The notes under the pieces were generated by a model that did not search any database, had not been told where the DNA came from, and worked only from the letters and a program-made list of their open reading frames with translations. A stretch of DNA of 64,000 nt, from the NCBI GenBank assembly GCA_029549985.1, contig JAKPIB010000015.1:1-64000 (forward strand), given 5' to 3'. This document shows positions 16,649 to 31,989 of this stretch, piece after piece (the first letter of the stretch is position 1; the number at the start of each line of letters is the position of its first letter). The position numbers and the translations under genes are program-made. Origin of the DNA: Bacillota bacterium. Its GTDB lineage: Bacteria; Bacillota; Clostridia; Caldicoprobacterales; DTU083.

Positions 16649-17167
16649 TTGAATATCCCTAACACGCTTACAGTCATCAGGTTTCTCATGATAGGCCTGT
16701 TCGCATTCTTATATTTAAACGAAGGGATAAAGTCCAATGAAATATGGGCTTTTATTGTGTTTCTTGCAGCAGGAGCCACCGATGTGCTGGACGGCTTCAT
16801 CGCCCGCCGCTACAACCTTGTGACTGACTGGGGCAAGCTCATGGACCCGCTTGCTGACAAGCTGATGCTTATCACGGTCATGGTGTGCATGTACATAGAT
16901 GGGATAGTTCCATTGTGGGTCATCATAGTCATAGCGCTGAAGGAGCTGTTGATGATACTCGGGGCTGCATTTTTATACAAAAAGGATATAATCGTGCAGG
17001 CCAATTTTTACGGCAAGCTGGCCACTGTATTGTTCTACGTGGCGATCACCCTTCAGGTATTCAAGGTACAGCCTTATGCCTGGTATGTGCTGCTTATCGC
17101 CATTGCCAGTACGATAATGGCTTTCATACAATATACGATAATAGGGTATAAACGAAAAAAAGGTTGA
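16649..17167 (+). CDS. pgsA: CDP-diacylglycerol-glycerol-3-phosphate 3-phosphatidyltransferase
   Basis: 172-residue membrane enzyme that makes phosphatidylglycerol phosphate, the committed step to phosphatidylglycerol. The CDP-alcohol phosphotransferase signature is complete: D-VLDG-ARR-G-LMDPLADK within residues 42-72, with four acidic metal ligands. About five membrane segments. Start is TTG at 16649 behind GGGAGG (16635-16640). The valS promoter begins inside its stop codon, so the two genes are separately transcribed. Confidence 0.93.
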   Translation: MNIPNTLTVIRFLMIGLFAFLYLNEGIKSNEIWAFIVFLAAGATDVLDGFIARRYNLVTDWGKLMDPLADKLMLITVMVCMYIDGIVPLWVIIVIALKELLMILGAAFLYKKDIIVQANFYGKLATVLFYVAITLQVFKVQPYAWYVLLIAIASTIMAFIQYTIIGYKRKKG

Positions 17168-17191
17168 CATTTCAACGGTTTTGGGTATAAT
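17164..17191 (+). promoter_or_regulatory. Promoter of the valS T-box transcript
   Basis: TTGACA at 17164-17169 and TATAAT at 17186-17191, both consensus, spacer 16. The -35 overlaps the pgsA stop codon (17165-17167). Confidence 0.85.
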
Positions 17192-17199
17192 CTCTAGTA

Positions 17200-17456
17200 A
17201 CGGATAGCGCAAAGGCAATGAAAAAGAGGAGTACGCACAATGCATCCAACAGAGAGGGAGACTCGCCGGCTGAAAGGTTTCCCGGGAGAGCACTGCGGAA
17301 GGTCGCTTTTGAGCCTTCTGACCGAAAGTGTTTATTTTAAGTCAGAACGTTTTGCTCACGTTATAGAGCCAGAGTGTTTGATTGCCATTTAGTGCGATTA
17401 AAAATTAAGGTGGTACCGCGAAGAATGCCTTCGTCCTTTAGGATGAAGGCTTTTTT
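17200..17456 (+). promoter_or_regulatory. T-box leader controlling valS
   Basis: Transcription-attenuating leader that senses uncharged tRNA. The conserved T-box sequence AAGGTGGTACCGCG is at 17407-17420, the AGAGAGGGAG motif of Stem I near 17249, and a GTC triplet at 17302-17304 in the GGAAGGTCGCTTTTGAG context is the likely specifier codon, matching valine. The terminator stem is GCCTTCGTCC/GGATGAAGGC (17427-17450) followed by six T; the T-box bases can form the competing antiterminator. Uncharged tRNA-Val should allow read-through into valS, whose GTG is 18 bases after the T run. The specifier assignment is inferred from position rather than from a folded model. Confidence 0.9.
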
Positions 17457-17474
17457 AGTTTTGGAGGGATAGTT

Positions 17475-20129
17475 GTGGAGACAAAACAGTTGATGGCAAA
17501 AACATATGATCCCGCTCAGGTGGAAGACAGGATCTATCAGGACTGGCTTGAAAAAGGCTATTTCCATGCCAGGGTGGACGAGAGCAAGGAGCCATTTTGC
17601 ATCGTTATCCCGCCGCCGAATATAACAGGCCAGCTCCACATGGGCCATGCCCTGGATAACACCTGGCAGGATATCATAATCCGCTTCAAGCGTATGCAGG
17701 GGTATTCGACCCTGTGGCTGCCTGGGACGGACCATGCCAGTATAGCGACAGAGGTCAAAATAGTGGAGAAGCTGGCAGATGAGGGCCTTACCAAGTATGA
17801 CCTGGGCCGGGAAGGCTTTCTTGAGCGGGCCTGGGAGTGGAAAAGGCAGTACGCAGGCAGGATCGTCGACCAGCTCAAAAAGCTTGGCTCATCATGCGAC
17901 TGGTCGAGAGAAAGGTTTACCATGGACAAGGGCTGCAGCAGGGCAGTCAATGAAGTTTTCGTCAACCTGTACGAGAAAGGCCTTATATACCGGGGGGATC
18001 GGATAATCAACTGGTGCCCGGAATGCAAGACGGCCTTGTCCGATGCTGAGGTCGAATACGACGAAAAACAGGGCAGCTTCTGGCATATCGCCTATCCGGT
18101 AAAGGGAGAAGACGAAAAAGTAGTGGTTGCCACGACCCGGCCGGAAACTATGCTCGGCGATACAGCCGTGGCGGTCCATCCCGATGATGAGAGATACCGC
18201 CACCTTATAGGCAAAACCGTCATATTGCCGCTGGTAAACAGGGAAATACCCGTTATCGCAGACACATATGTCGACATGGAGCTGGGCACCGGAGTTGTAA
18301 AGATAACGCCTGCCCATGACCCCAATGACTTTGAAGTGGGCCTGAGGCATGACCTTGAACAGATACGGGTCATGAACGACGATGGCACTATGAACAGTCA
18401 TGCAGGCAGGTACGAGAGTATGGACCGTTACGAGGCCAGGAAAGCCATAGTAGAGGATCTAAAAGAGTCAGGCCTCCTGGTGAAAGTCGAAGAGCACAAG
18501 CATAACGTAGGTGAATGCTACAGGTGCCATACAGTCGTAGAGCCTATCGTCTCAAAGCAATGGTTCGTCAAAATGAAGCCCTTGGCTGAGCCTGCGATCG
18601 AAGCCGTCAGGTCTGGCAAGGTCAGGTTTGTGCCGGAACGGTTTGAGAAAATCTATTTCAACTGGATGGAGAACATCCGCGACTGGTGTATTTCAAGGCA
18701 GCTCTGGTGGGGGCACAGGATCCCGGCCTATTACTGCGAAAGCTGCGGAAAGACGATCGTCTCCAAGGAGCCGCCGCAAAAATGCACCTGCGGCCACACA
18801 GGCTTCAAACAGGACGAGGATGTACTGGACACATGGTTCAGCTCGGCGCTTTGGCCTTTTTCGACCCTGGGCTGGCCTGACGAGACTGAGGACCTCCGAT
18901 ACTTCTACCCTACCAATGTACTCGTTACTGGCTATGACATCATCTTTTTCTGGGTAGCCAGGATGATTTTCTCAGGGATCGAGCATATGGGCGAAGTGCC
19001 CTTCAAGGATGTTCTTATCCACGGCATAGTCCGCGATGCTCAGGGCAGAAAGATGAGCAAGTCGCTGGGCAACGGCATAGATCCCCTGGAGATAATAGAC
19101 AAGTACGGTGCTGACGCCCTGCGCCTTAGCCTGATCCTGGGGAACTCGCCCGGCAATGACATGCGGTTTTCGACAGAGAAGGTAGAGGCAAGCCGCAATT
19201 TTGCCAATAAGATATGGAACGCATCGAGATTTATCATGATGAATCTGGAGAACGTTCATGGCGATGCTCTGGCTCCGGGCAAGCCGGAGATCCCGGACAA
19301 ATGGATCATAAGCAGATACAACAGGCTGGCAGGCGAAGTGACTGAAAACATAAACAAGTATGAGCTCGGCCTTGCGGCTCAGAAGGTCTATGATTTCATA
19401 TGGGATGAGTTCTGCGACTGGTATATAGAGCTGGTAAAGCCAAGGCTGTACGGTACGGATGAGACTGCAAGGCATACAGCCCTTCATACCCTTGTTTATG
19501 TACTGTCCAATACCATGAAGCTGCTGCATCCATTCATGCCCTTTATCACTGAGGAGATCTGGCAGCACCTGCCGGGCAACACAGGCAGCATAATGGTGTC
19601 CTCATGGCCCAGGGTCAACGAAGCGGAACTGGACGAGGAAGCCGAGGAGCAAATGCAGGCCGTGATGGACGCTATAAAAGCTATACGGAACATCAGGGCA
19701 GAGATGGAAGTGCATCCTTCAAGAAAGGCTAAGCTGATCATTGTGACTGAGGGTGCAAACATTAGGCTCTTTGAAGAAGCAGCTATTTACTTTGAAAAGC
19801 TGGCAGGCGCATCTGCAGTCGTGGTACAGAGCGACAGGAACAGCATAGCTCCAAATGCAGTATCAGCCGTGACTGATACAGCCCAGATATTCATGCCCCT
19901 TGAGGACCTGATCGATTTTGAAAAAGAGCTCAGCCGGCTCAATAAGGAAAAGGAAAACCTTGACAAGGAGCTGGCCAGGGTCAACGGCAAGCTCAGCAAC
20001 GAAGGCTTTATTAAGAAAGCGCCGCCCGCCGTTGTCAAAGAGGAAGAAGAAAAGAAAGCTAAGTATGAGGAAATGATGAAAAGGGTCCTTGAGCAGATCG
20101 AGAAAATACAGAATATGATGTCCCATTAA
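17475..20129 (+). CDS. valS: Valyl-tRNA synthetase
   Basis: 884-residue class I synthetase. HIGH-type motif [11 protein letters not shown] (about 49-59), the editing domain ([14 protein letters not shown] near 220), the KMSKS motif ([11 protein letters not shown] near 530), the anticodon-binding domain and the C-terminal coiled coil ([18 protein letters not shown], about 815-880) are all present. Start is GTG at 17475 behind GGAGGG; an in-frame ATG is seven codons later without a Shine-Dalgarno. Expression is governed by the T-box leader directly upstream. A folC gene, often the next gene in Firmicutes, is absent. Confidence 0.97.
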   Translation: METKQLMAKTYDPAQVEDRIYQDWLEKGYFHARVDESKEPFCIVIPPPNITGQLHMGHALDNTWQDIIIRFKRMQGYSTLWLPGTDHASIATEVKIVEKLADEGLTKYDLGREGFLERAWEWKRQYAGRIVDQLKKLGSSCDWSRERFTMDKGCSRAVNEVFVNLYEKGLIYRGDRIINWCPECKTALSDAEVEYDEKQGSFWHIAYPVKGEDEKVVVATTRPETMLGDTAVAVHPDDERYRHLIGKTVILPLVNREIPVIADTYVDMELGTGVVKITPAHDPNDFEVGLRHDLEQIRVMNDDGTMNSHAGRYESMDRYEARKAIVEDLKESGLLVKVEEHKHNVGECYRCHTVVEPIVSKQWFVKMKPLAEPAIEAVRSGKVRFVPERFEKIYFNWMENIRDWCISRQLWWGHRIPAYYCESCGKTIVSKEPPQKCTCGHTGFKQDEDVLDTWFSSALWPFSTLGWPDETEDLRYFYPTNVLVTGYDIIFFWVARMIFSGIEHMGEVPFKDVLIHGIVRDAQGRKMSKSLGNGIDPLEIIDKYGADALRLSLILGNSPGNDMRFSTEKVEASRNFANKIWNASRFIMMNLENVHGDALAPGKPEIPDKWIISRYNRLAGEVTENINKYELGLAAQKVYDFIWDEFCDWYIELVKPRLYGTDETARHTALHTLVYVLSNTMKLLHPFMPFITEEIWQHLPGNTGSIMVSSWPRVNEAELDEEAEEQMQAVMDAIKAIRNIRAEMEVHPSRKAKLIIVTEGANIRLFEEAAIYFEKLAGASAVVVQSDRNSIAPNAVSAVTDTAQIFMPLEDLIDFEKELSRLNKEKENLDKELARVNGKLSNEGFIKKAPPAVVKEEEEKKAKYEEMMKRVLEQIEKIQNMMSH

Positions 20130-20135
20130 GCTTAT

Positions 20136-20195
20136 ATGCTCCCCTGAAGGTAGGTAGTTGAATGTAACAGCCTTCCACAAGGGGGAGCATTTTTA
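20136..20195 (+). terminator. Terminator of valS
   Basis: Outer stem ATGCTCCCC/GGGGAGCAT (20136-20144 with 20182-20190), inner stem GAAGG/CCTTC (20146-20150 with 20171-20175), then a T run. Confidence 0.8.
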
Positions 20196-20389
20196 TACTA
20201 TATCTTTTACTGTATCATTACTTGTCATTGAAATATTTGCTGATATATATTATTAGGATTAAGCGGATAGAACGACATCGATATGTGTGCCCTTATCTGT
20301 AATGGCTCATCATATATACTGTTGTGAGTGCGTCTTCAATGCAAAAATTCTGTACTAGAGGTGTTGGCTGTAATTTTCCTGATCCTTTG

Positions 20390-20398
20390 TGATATAAT
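20390..20398 (+). promoter_or_regulatory. Extended -10 promoter before the glycosidase cluster
   Basis: TGATATAAT at 20390-20398, an extended -10 element, about 40 bases before the ThuA-like gene. No good -35 at 17 bases. In the preceding 200 bases (20196-20389) I find no operator palindrome or riboswitch. Confidence 0.55.
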
Positions 20399-20438
20399 CT
20401 GATTACACATGAAACTAAAAATATTCAGGAGGTAATTT

Positions 20439-21071
20439 ATGATTATTCCGGTATTATGTAATGACATCTGGCATCCCGGTGAAGTAGTCAAAAAGGGACT
20501 GTCATCGTTAGAGAGCTCAGATATCCGTTTTGAGTACATAGAAGATGCTGCTGACTTCAGCCCGGATATATTCAAAGGCAGCAAACTGGTTATTCTGAGC
20601 AAAGAGAACAATGTCAATGCAGAGAATGAGGCTCCATGGATGACCGACGAGATCCAGGATATGTTCAAGGACTTTGTCGATAAGGGGGGCTCCTTGCTGG
20701 TGATCCATTCCGGCACAGCGGACTACGAAGAGCAGTGGACCCTGCGCCGCCTGCTTGGCGGAGTATTTGACCACCACCCGGAGCAATGCCCGGTGACTGC
20801 GAAAATGGACCCCGATCACTTCATGACCCAGGGCTGCAGCGACTTTACCGTCATGGATGAGCATTATTTCATGGACATGAATGACGACAGCATAGAATGC
20901 TTCATGACCACCCATTCAGATCACGGCAGCCAGCCCGCAGGCTGGATCAAGCGGTCAGGCCTTGGCAAGGTATGTGTGATAACACCGGGGCACAACCTTG
21001 AGGTATGGCTGGAGCCATCCTTTCAAAGGCTCCTTAGGAATGCTGTCGATTGGTGCCTGCAGTCAGACTGA
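20439..21071 (+). CDS. ThuA-like glutamine-amidotransferase-fold protein
   Basis: 210 residues of the ThuA family, a class I glutamine amidotransferase-like fold found in sugar-utilisation loci. GGSLLVIHSG near residue 83 and the DEHYFMDM stretch near 138 fit the family. It is cytoplasmic (no signal) and stands first in the glycosidase cluster, 58 bases before the GH95 gene. Biochemical roles of ThuA proteins are poorly known; some act in oxidised or keto-sugar metabolism. The ATG is behind AGGAGG at 20427-20432. Confidence 0.78.
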   Translation: MIIPVLCNDIWHPGEVVKKGLSSLESSDIRFEYIEDAADFSPDIFKGSKLVILSKENNVNAENEAPWMTDEIQDMFKDFVDKGGSLLVIHSGTADYEEQWTLRRLLGGVFDHHPEQCPVTAKMDPDHFMTQGCSDFTVMDEHYFMDMNDDSIECFMTTHSDHGSQPAGWIKRSGLGKVCVITPGHNLEVWLEPSFQRLLRNAVDWCLQSD

Positions 21072-21129
21072 GATTATCGGCATAAATGGTTTTGCGGCTG
21101 GATTATAAAGAAGCAGAGGAGGTGCATGT

Positions 21130-26674
<5,545 letters not shown>

Positions 26675-26743
26675 GGAAAGCCAAATACTACTAAAAGAGG
26701 AGGTGCTGCCGGGTGCTTGTCAGATGAGCACTCTGGCCTGAGT

Positions 26744-29065
26744 ATGAAATTCTCCAACGGATTGTGGCTCAACAGGGAGGGTGTAAATATATACAGCCCT
26801 GCTGAAGTAGCCGATCATGAGATTAGAGACGGTAAGCTTATATTGACCCTGCCCCATATCAGAATCGTACACCGGGGGCAGACCCTGGCCGGACCTGTGC
26901 TGACAGCGGAGCTAAGCTCCCCCATGCCTGATGTCATCAAAGTCAGGGTATATCATTACAAGGGCTGCAGAAAAAAGGGTCCTGATTTTGAACTATCTGA
27001 GGACAAAACCGCTCCTATCGAAATCACTGAATGCGAAGAGACGATAGAATTTAAAAGTGGGAGCACCAAAGCTGTCATCAGCATCAAAGACTGGTCAATG
27101 GACTTCTATTACGGCGAAAGGTACCTGACCGGCACGGGCAGGAAGAACATGGCCTATATAACCGCCCCGGAAGGCAATTTTATGAGAGAACAGCTCGGCC
27201 TTCAGGTTGGCGAATGTGTCTATGGCCTTGGCGAACGCTTTACTCCCTTTGTTAAGAACGGGCAGGTAGTCGATATTTGGAACAGAGACGGGGGTACATC
27301 GTCTGAGCAGGCTTATAAAAACGTGCCCTTCTACCTGACCAACAGGGGCTACGGCGTGTTTGTCAACCATCCGGAGTGCGTATCATATGAAATCGCATCC
27401 GAGGTAGTGTCCAGGGCCCAGTTTTCCGTTCCGGGTGAAGAGCTGGAGTACTTCATTATCGGAGGCTCATCGCTCAAGGAGGTAATCAAGAACTATACTG
27501 ACCTTACGGGCAAGCCGGCCCTGCCGCCTGCATGGTCCTTCGGGCTGTGGCTGACGACATCCTTTACGACAAGCTATGACGAGGATACCGTGAACAGCTT
27601 TATAGACGGCATGGCCCAGCGTGACCTGCCTCTGCATGTTTTCCACTTTGACTGCTTCTGGATGAAGGAGTTCGAATGGTGCAACTTTGAATGGGACGAC
27701 AGGGTCTTCCCCGACCCAGAGGGAATGCTGAGAAGGCTCAAAGAAAAGGGCCTTAGGATATGTGTGTGGATCAACCCCTACATCGGCCAGAAATCCAGGT
27801 TGTTTGATGAGGGCATGAAGCGAGGCTATCTGCTGAAAAGGCCCAACGGGGATGTCTGGCAGTGGGACCTGTGGCAGCCGGGTATGGGCATAGTAGATTT
27901 TACAAATCCGAAAGCTTGTGAATGGTATGCCGGCTATCTCAGAAGGCTCATCGATATGGGTGTTGACTGCTTCAAAACCGACTTTGGCGAAAGGATACCG
28001 ACTGATGTCGTATACCATGACGGTTCCGATCCCGAAAAAATGCACAACTACTATTCCTATCTCTACAACAAGGTGGTTTTCAAGGTACTCGAAGAAAAGC
28101 TGGGCAAGGGCAAAGCAGTAGTGTTTGCCCGTTCCGGCACAGCCGGCTCACAAAGATTCCCCGTCCACTGGGGCGGTGACTGCATATCGAGCTATGAGTC
28201 CATGGCTGAGAGCCTGCGGGGCGGCCTGTCCCTGTGCCTTTCAGGCTTTGCATTCTGGAGCCATGATATAAGCGGCTTTGAGAGCACTGCATCTCCTGAC
28301 CTTTACAAGCGCTGGGTCGCTTTCGGCCTGTTGTCGACCCACAGCAGGCTGCACGGCAACAACTCCTATAGAGTGCCCTGGCTGTTTGATGAAGAAGCCG
28401 TTGATGTGCTTAGGTATTTCACCAGGCTGAAATGCAGGCTGATGCCTTACATATTCAGTAAAGCGGTCGAGGCGTCCAAAGATGGGCTGCCGCTGATGCG
28501 GGCCATGGTCCTGGAGTTTGAGGATGATCCGGCCTGCGACTATCTTGACCGCCAATACATGCTGGGCGACTCCCTGCTTGTTGCTCCCGTATTCACAAGG
28601 ACCGGTGATGTGGCCTATTACCTGCCGGAAGGAAAATGGACGTCCTTTATAACAGGCGAAACTGTTGCGGGTGGAGCCTGGAGAAAAGAGCACCACGGCT
28701 ATATGAGTATACCCCTGATGGTCAGGCCCAATTCGATCATCCCGGTAGGCGCTGTTGACGGCAGGCCGGACTATGACTATGCAGACGGGGTAGAGTTCCA
28801 TGTGTTCAACCTTGAAGAGGGAGCTGCTGCAAGAGCATCGGTGTATAATGCCTGCGGCGAGTCTGAGCTGGTCTTGATGGCAGAAAATCGAGACGGTAGC
28901 ATGGTTTTTGAACACAAAGGCCGTGACTGCAGGTACACGATCCTTTTGAGAAACGTAGAAGCAGTTGCAGAAGTACGCAACGGATCCTGTGAAGCAACTG
29001 TTTCAGGTATGAAAGTGACCCCTCTTGACATAAGCAGTCCGGTGATAGTCAGGCTCAAGGGCTAG
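26744..29065 (+). CDS. Glycoside hydrolase family 31 alpha-xylosidase, YicI type
   Basis: 773 residues from ATG 26744, whose product opens MKFSNGLW like E. coli YicI. An in-frame TTG at 26717 lies 13 bases after AGAGGAGG and would add nine residues; this is better for the ribosome site, worse for homology. Nucleophile D413 (CFKTDFGER) and acid/base D479 (HWGGDCIS) correspond to YicI D416 and D482. The residues linked to xyloside preference are kept: DCFWMKEF and the Lys in FKTDFGE. It is cytoplasmic and should remove alpha-1,6-xylose from the non-reducing end of xyloglucan oligosaccharides. Last gene before a terminator. Confidence 0.93.
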   Translation: MKFSNGLWLNREGVNIYSPAEVADHEIRDGKLILTLPHIRIVHRGQTLAGPVLTAELSSPMPDVIKVRVYHYKGCRKKGPDFELSEDKTAPIEITECEETIEFKSGSTKAVISIKDWSMDFYYGERYLTGTGRKNMAYITAPEGNFMREQLGLQVGECVYGLGERFTPFVKNGQVVDIWNRDGGTSSEQAYKNVPFYLTNRGYGVFVNHPECVSYEIASEVVSRAQFSVPGEELEYFIIGGSSLKEVIKNYTDLTGKPALPPAWSFGLWLTTSFTTSYDEDTVNSFIDGMAQRDLPLHVFHFDCFWMKEFEWCNFEWDDRVFPDPEGMLRRLKEKGLRICVWINPYIGQKSRLFDEGMKRGYLLKRPNGDVWQWDLWQPGMGIVDFTNPKACEWYAGYLRRLIDMGVDCFKTDFGERIPTDVVYHDGSDPEKMHNYYSYLYNKVVFKVLEEKLGKGKAVVFARSGTAGSQRFPVHWGGDCISSYESMAESLRGGLSLCLSGFAFWSHDISGFESTASPDLYKRWVAFGLLSTHSRLHGNNSYRVPWLFDEEAVDVLRYFTRLKCRLMPYIFSKAVEASKDGLPLMRAMVLEFEDDPACDYLDRQYMLGDSLLVAPVFTRTGDVAYYLPEGKWTSFITGETVAGGAWRKEHHGYMSIPLMVRPNSIIPVGAVDGRPDYDYADGVEFHVFNLEEGAAARASVYNACGESELVLMAENRDGSMVFEHKGRDCRYTILLRNVEAVAEVRNGSCEATVSGMKVTPLDISSPVIVRLKG

Positions 29066-29143
29066 GCAGGCCATCAGACAAGAAAGCCATTCCATCATAC
29101 GATAATAAAGACCTATAGAACCAGCTTCTATTTAAAAACCAAC

Positions 29144-29178
29144 AACCTCTGAGCTATACGTTCAGAGGTTTTCTTTTT
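29144..29178 (+). terminator. Terminator after the GH31 gene
   Basis: Nine-base-pair stem AACCTCTGA/TCAGAGGTT (29144-29152 with 29162-29170) followed by TTCTTTTT. It separates the glycosidase genes from the importer genes. Confidence 0.85.
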
Positions 29179-29322
29179 GTGTCGAGAGTATACTGGCTCT
29201 TTGTTTTAAGGAATGATACCAGATAAAGTATGTATGAACCATATTAAACCGTTAGCGGCAATCATTTTAGCAATATAACCAAAATAAACCTGTATATATT
29301 GTATAATATATATAATTTACAC

Positions 29323-29351
29323 TTGACTATACACACATCGAAACCTATAAT
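29323..29351 (+). promoter_or_regulatory. Promoter of the oligosaccharide importer operon
   Basis: TTGACT at 29323-29328 and TATAAT at 29346-29351, spacer exactly 17; start expected near 29358, giving a leader of about 130 nt. Nothing else recognised in the 420-base gap 29066-29489 besides this and the terminator; the region is AT-rich. Confidence 0.75.
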
Positions 29352-29489
29352 TATTATGTCAACCAGACAAGTGGTTTATCAAACAGGCCGACAGCAATTA
29401 TAGCATTTTCGGGCAGGCAATAGAATCGGTAAATAATGCTGCTATTAGAAAATGCGTATGGCTATAGATGATGGATAGGAAGTGATGAT

Positions 29490-30935
29490 TTGGAAACCAG
29501 ACGAAATAGACTCAGCGATATAATGCTGTACCTGTTGAGAGCAGTTTCCATACTGCTGATGATCTCCCTTGTACTGCCGGCATTTAATCCGGCCAGATTG
29601 AGCGCTTTGATCAGCAAGGATTCGGCCTTGCTGACCATCTCCTTGTCATATACGTCATTGAAAGGCGGGTTCACCAGGGCTATCAACAGGGGATGGGTAG
29701 AAGAGAGTACCATTACCCTGATATTTTTAGCTTCTGTTGTAATCACTCTAGGTATAGCCATGCTTTCTGCCGGGTGCTTTATGACCCTGGGTAAATTACG
29801 ATTTCAAAAGCTAGGGGCAAGGCTGGCAGCGATAGGGTCAGCGATAGGCATGCCCGGGCTCATCATGCTTATACCTGCATACATTGCAATGTCTCAAACC
29901 GGCAATCCGGTCAAGGTACAGCCCATGCTTCCGATCGGGATCTATGTCCTTTTCGGATTGCTTGCGTTGAATCTTGCGATCAGCCTGATAACTGCGATAA
30001 AGCTCCCAAAGCCCCAGGCTACGGACCGATATGAAATGGAACCCAAGTATCAGTTGTTCCTGATGATACTTCCCTTTGTGATTCTGACCCTTGTATTTGC
30101 CTATTTGCCCTTGTGGGGCTGGAGGTATGCTTTCTTCAATTACAAGCCAGGACTTGGCCTGAACGAGTTTGTCGGCCTCAAGTGGTTCACCTTCCTGTTT
30201 GAAAACCCTGCTACCAGAAGGGACATAGCCAGGGTCATCACAAATACGCTGGCCATGAGCGGTATCGGTATCGCCACTTCATGGCTGCCAATGGCATTCG
30301 CCATATTCCTGGCTGAGATAAAGTCCGCCAGGGTGAGCAGGATGGTCCAGACATTTACTACGATACCCAATTTTATTAGCTGGGTCCTGGTATATACCTT
30401 CGCTTTTGCCCTGTTCTCCACTGAAGGCTTTGTCAATTCCATGCTCATCGACCTGGGCATCATTGAGAAAGGCAGGAATTTTCTGATGGACGGAGATCAC
30501 ATATGGCTGAAGATGTGGGCGTGGAATACCTGGAAAGGACTTGGCTGGAGCGCGATCATCTATATAGCGGGAATATCCGGCATTGACCAGCAGCTATATG
30601 AGGCAGCGACCATAGATGGGGCGGGAAGGTTCAGAAAGATGTGGAATATCACTGTTCCCGGACTTATTCCGACCTTCAGCGTGCTGCTCCTTCTTTCCAT
30701 AGCGGGCATACTGTCAAACGGCATGGATCAGTACTTTGTGTTCAAGAATTCTGCAAACAAGACCACAATAGAAGTGCTGGACCTATATGTGTATACCCTG
30801 GGACTTGGAAGCGGCGGATCGGGTAATATACCGCTTGCTACAGTCGTTGGCATGCTCAAGTCTATTATCAGCGTAACTCTCCTGTTCACTGCCAACCGGA
30901 TATCGAAACTGGTACGCGGCGAGACCATCGTGTAA
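29490..30935 (+). CDS. Carbohydrate ABC permease, LplB/YteP type, with extra N-terminal membrane domain
   Basis: 481 residues from TTG 29490 (AGGAAGTGA seven bases upstream). The C-terminal 300 residues are a normal LplB-type permease: KYQLFLMILPF starts the first core helix near 187 and the EAA loop is LYEAATIDGAGRFRKMW near 370. The first 180 residues are additional, with about four hydrophobic segments (about 12-33, 73-100, 107-130, 143-166); usual members are about 300-320 residues. The core forms the heterodimeric channel with the next gene's product. No in-frame start with a good ribosome site near the core was found, so the extension appears genuine. Its function is unknown. Confidence 0.85.
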   Translation: METRRNRLSDIMLYLLRAVSILLMISLVLPAFNPARLSALISKDSALLTISLSYTSLKGGFTRAINRGWVEESTITLIFLASVVITLGIAMLSAGCFMTLGKLRFQKLGARLAAIGSAIGMPGLIMLIPAYIAMSQTGNPVKVQPMLPIGIYVLFGLLALNLAISLITAIKLPKPQATDRYEMEPKYQLFLMILPFVILTLVFAYLPLWGWRYAFFNYKPGLGLNEFVGLKWFTFLFENPATRRDIARVITNTLAMSGIGIATSWLPMAFAIFLAEIKSARVSRMVQTFTTIPNFISWVLVYTFAFALFSTEGFVNSMLIDLGIIEKGRNFLMDGDHIWLKMWAWNTWKGLGWSAIIYIAGISGIDQQLYEAATIDGAGRFRKMWNITVPGLIPTFSVLLLLSIAGILSNGMDQYFVFKNSANKTTIEVLDLYVYTLGLGSGGSGNIPLATVVGMLKSIISVTLLFTANRISKLVRGETIV

Positions 30936-30948
30936 AGGGGGTAGAACA

Positions 30949-31902
30949 ATGGATGCAGCATACAACACAAAACAGAGCCGGAAGCCGCTTAAAACAAGGA
31001 AACACCGTTATATGCGGGCAAAGGGAGATATTATTTTCAACATAATTAACTATACAGTATTTATACTCTTTACCCTGATATGCATATTTCCCTTTTACTA
31101 TCTGCTGATAAATACGATCAGTGACAATGAACTGGTCAGGACAGGCCAGATCAAGCTATACCCCATAGGTATACATTTTAAGAATTACCTTGCTCTGGTC
31201 AATGTAAACAATCTTGGGGCTTCCGTCATGGTATCGGTAGCCCGTACCGTGATTGGCACTGCTACCATGGTCTTGGCGTCAGCCTTCGTCGGATATCTTG
31301 TCACCAAGCGGAATATGTGGGGCAGGAGGTTTATCTATCGGCTCCTGATCATTACCATGTATTTCAACGCAGGCCTGATACCCTGGTACCTTAATATGTC
31401 GATGCTGGGGCTGACCAACAACTTCTGGGGGTACATCATACCCGGCATTGTAGCCCCATACAACATAATCCTGGTGAAGACCTATATAGAGTCGATCCCG
31501 GCAGAGCTTGAGGAGAGCGCTTTTGTAGACGGTGCGGGTTATTTCACTATATTCAGGAAAATCATCTGGCCGCTCAGCAAGCCGATCCTGGCGACTATAG
31601 CAATATTCGGGGCAGTGGGACACTGGAACAGCTTTACCGATTCAATGATCCTGATGTCCGGCAAGCCGGAGCTCTATACCTTGCAGTATCGTCTGTATAT
31701 ATACCTGAGCAGCACTTCGAACCTGTCAGCCCTTATGAATTCAGGCGGATCGGTTAACGAGTCGGTATTGAACGCAGCCCTAAATATGAGGACAGTCAAG
31801 CTTACGGTTGCAATGGTCACGATAATCCCGATACTGCTCGTTTATCCCTTCATGCAGCGTTACTTTGAAAAGGGCATCATGATAGGTGCCGTTAAGGGCT
31901 GA
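30949..31902 (+). CDS. Carbohydrate ABC permease, LplC/YtcP type
   Basis: 317 residues, six membrane segments, EAA loop ELEESAFVDGAGYFTIFRK near 182. It starts 13 bases after the first permease (AAGGGGG upstream of ATG) and is the second half of the import channel for polymer-derived oligosaccharides. It ends MIGAVKG, the standard terminus of this subfamily. No ATPase gene is near; importers of this type commonly share a global MsmX-like ATPase encoded elsewhere. Confidence 0.92.
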   Translation: MDAAYNTKQSRKPLKTRKHRYMRAKGDIIFNIINYTVFILFTLICIFPFYYLLINTISDNELVRTGQIKLYPIGIHFKNYLALVNVNNLGASVMVSVARTVIGTATMVLASAFVGYLVTKRNMWGRRFIYRLLIITMYFNAGLIPWYLNMSMLGLTNNFWGYIIPGIVAPYNIILVKTYIESIPAELEESAFVDGAGYFTIFRKIIWPLSKPILATIAIFGAVGHWNSFTDSMILMSGKPELYTLQYRLYIYLSSTSNLSALMNSGGSVNESVLNAALNMRTVKLTVAMVTIIPILLVYPFMQRYFEKGIMIGAVKG

Positions 31903-31935
31903 TCAGGACCTTGCTGTATGACCTGAGGTAATGAC

Positions 31936-31957
31936 CGTTGATGTATATGCATCAACG
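31936..31957 (+). other. Intercistronic stem-loop before the binding-protein gene
   Basis: Perfect eight-base-pair stem CGTTGATG/CATCAACG (31936-31943 with 31950-31957), no T run, 32 bases before the binding-protein ATG. It could be a processing or 5'-stabilising element that lets the binding protein be made in excess over the permeases. Confidence 0.5.
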
Positions 31958-31989
31958 CATTATATAAAAACACTCAAAGGAGGACTTTT

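Noticed and set aside
26724-26741. Five-codon leader ORF (ATG to TGA) just before the GH31 start
   Set aside because: No ribosome site at useful distance; probably a chance frame inside the alternative TTG-started extension.
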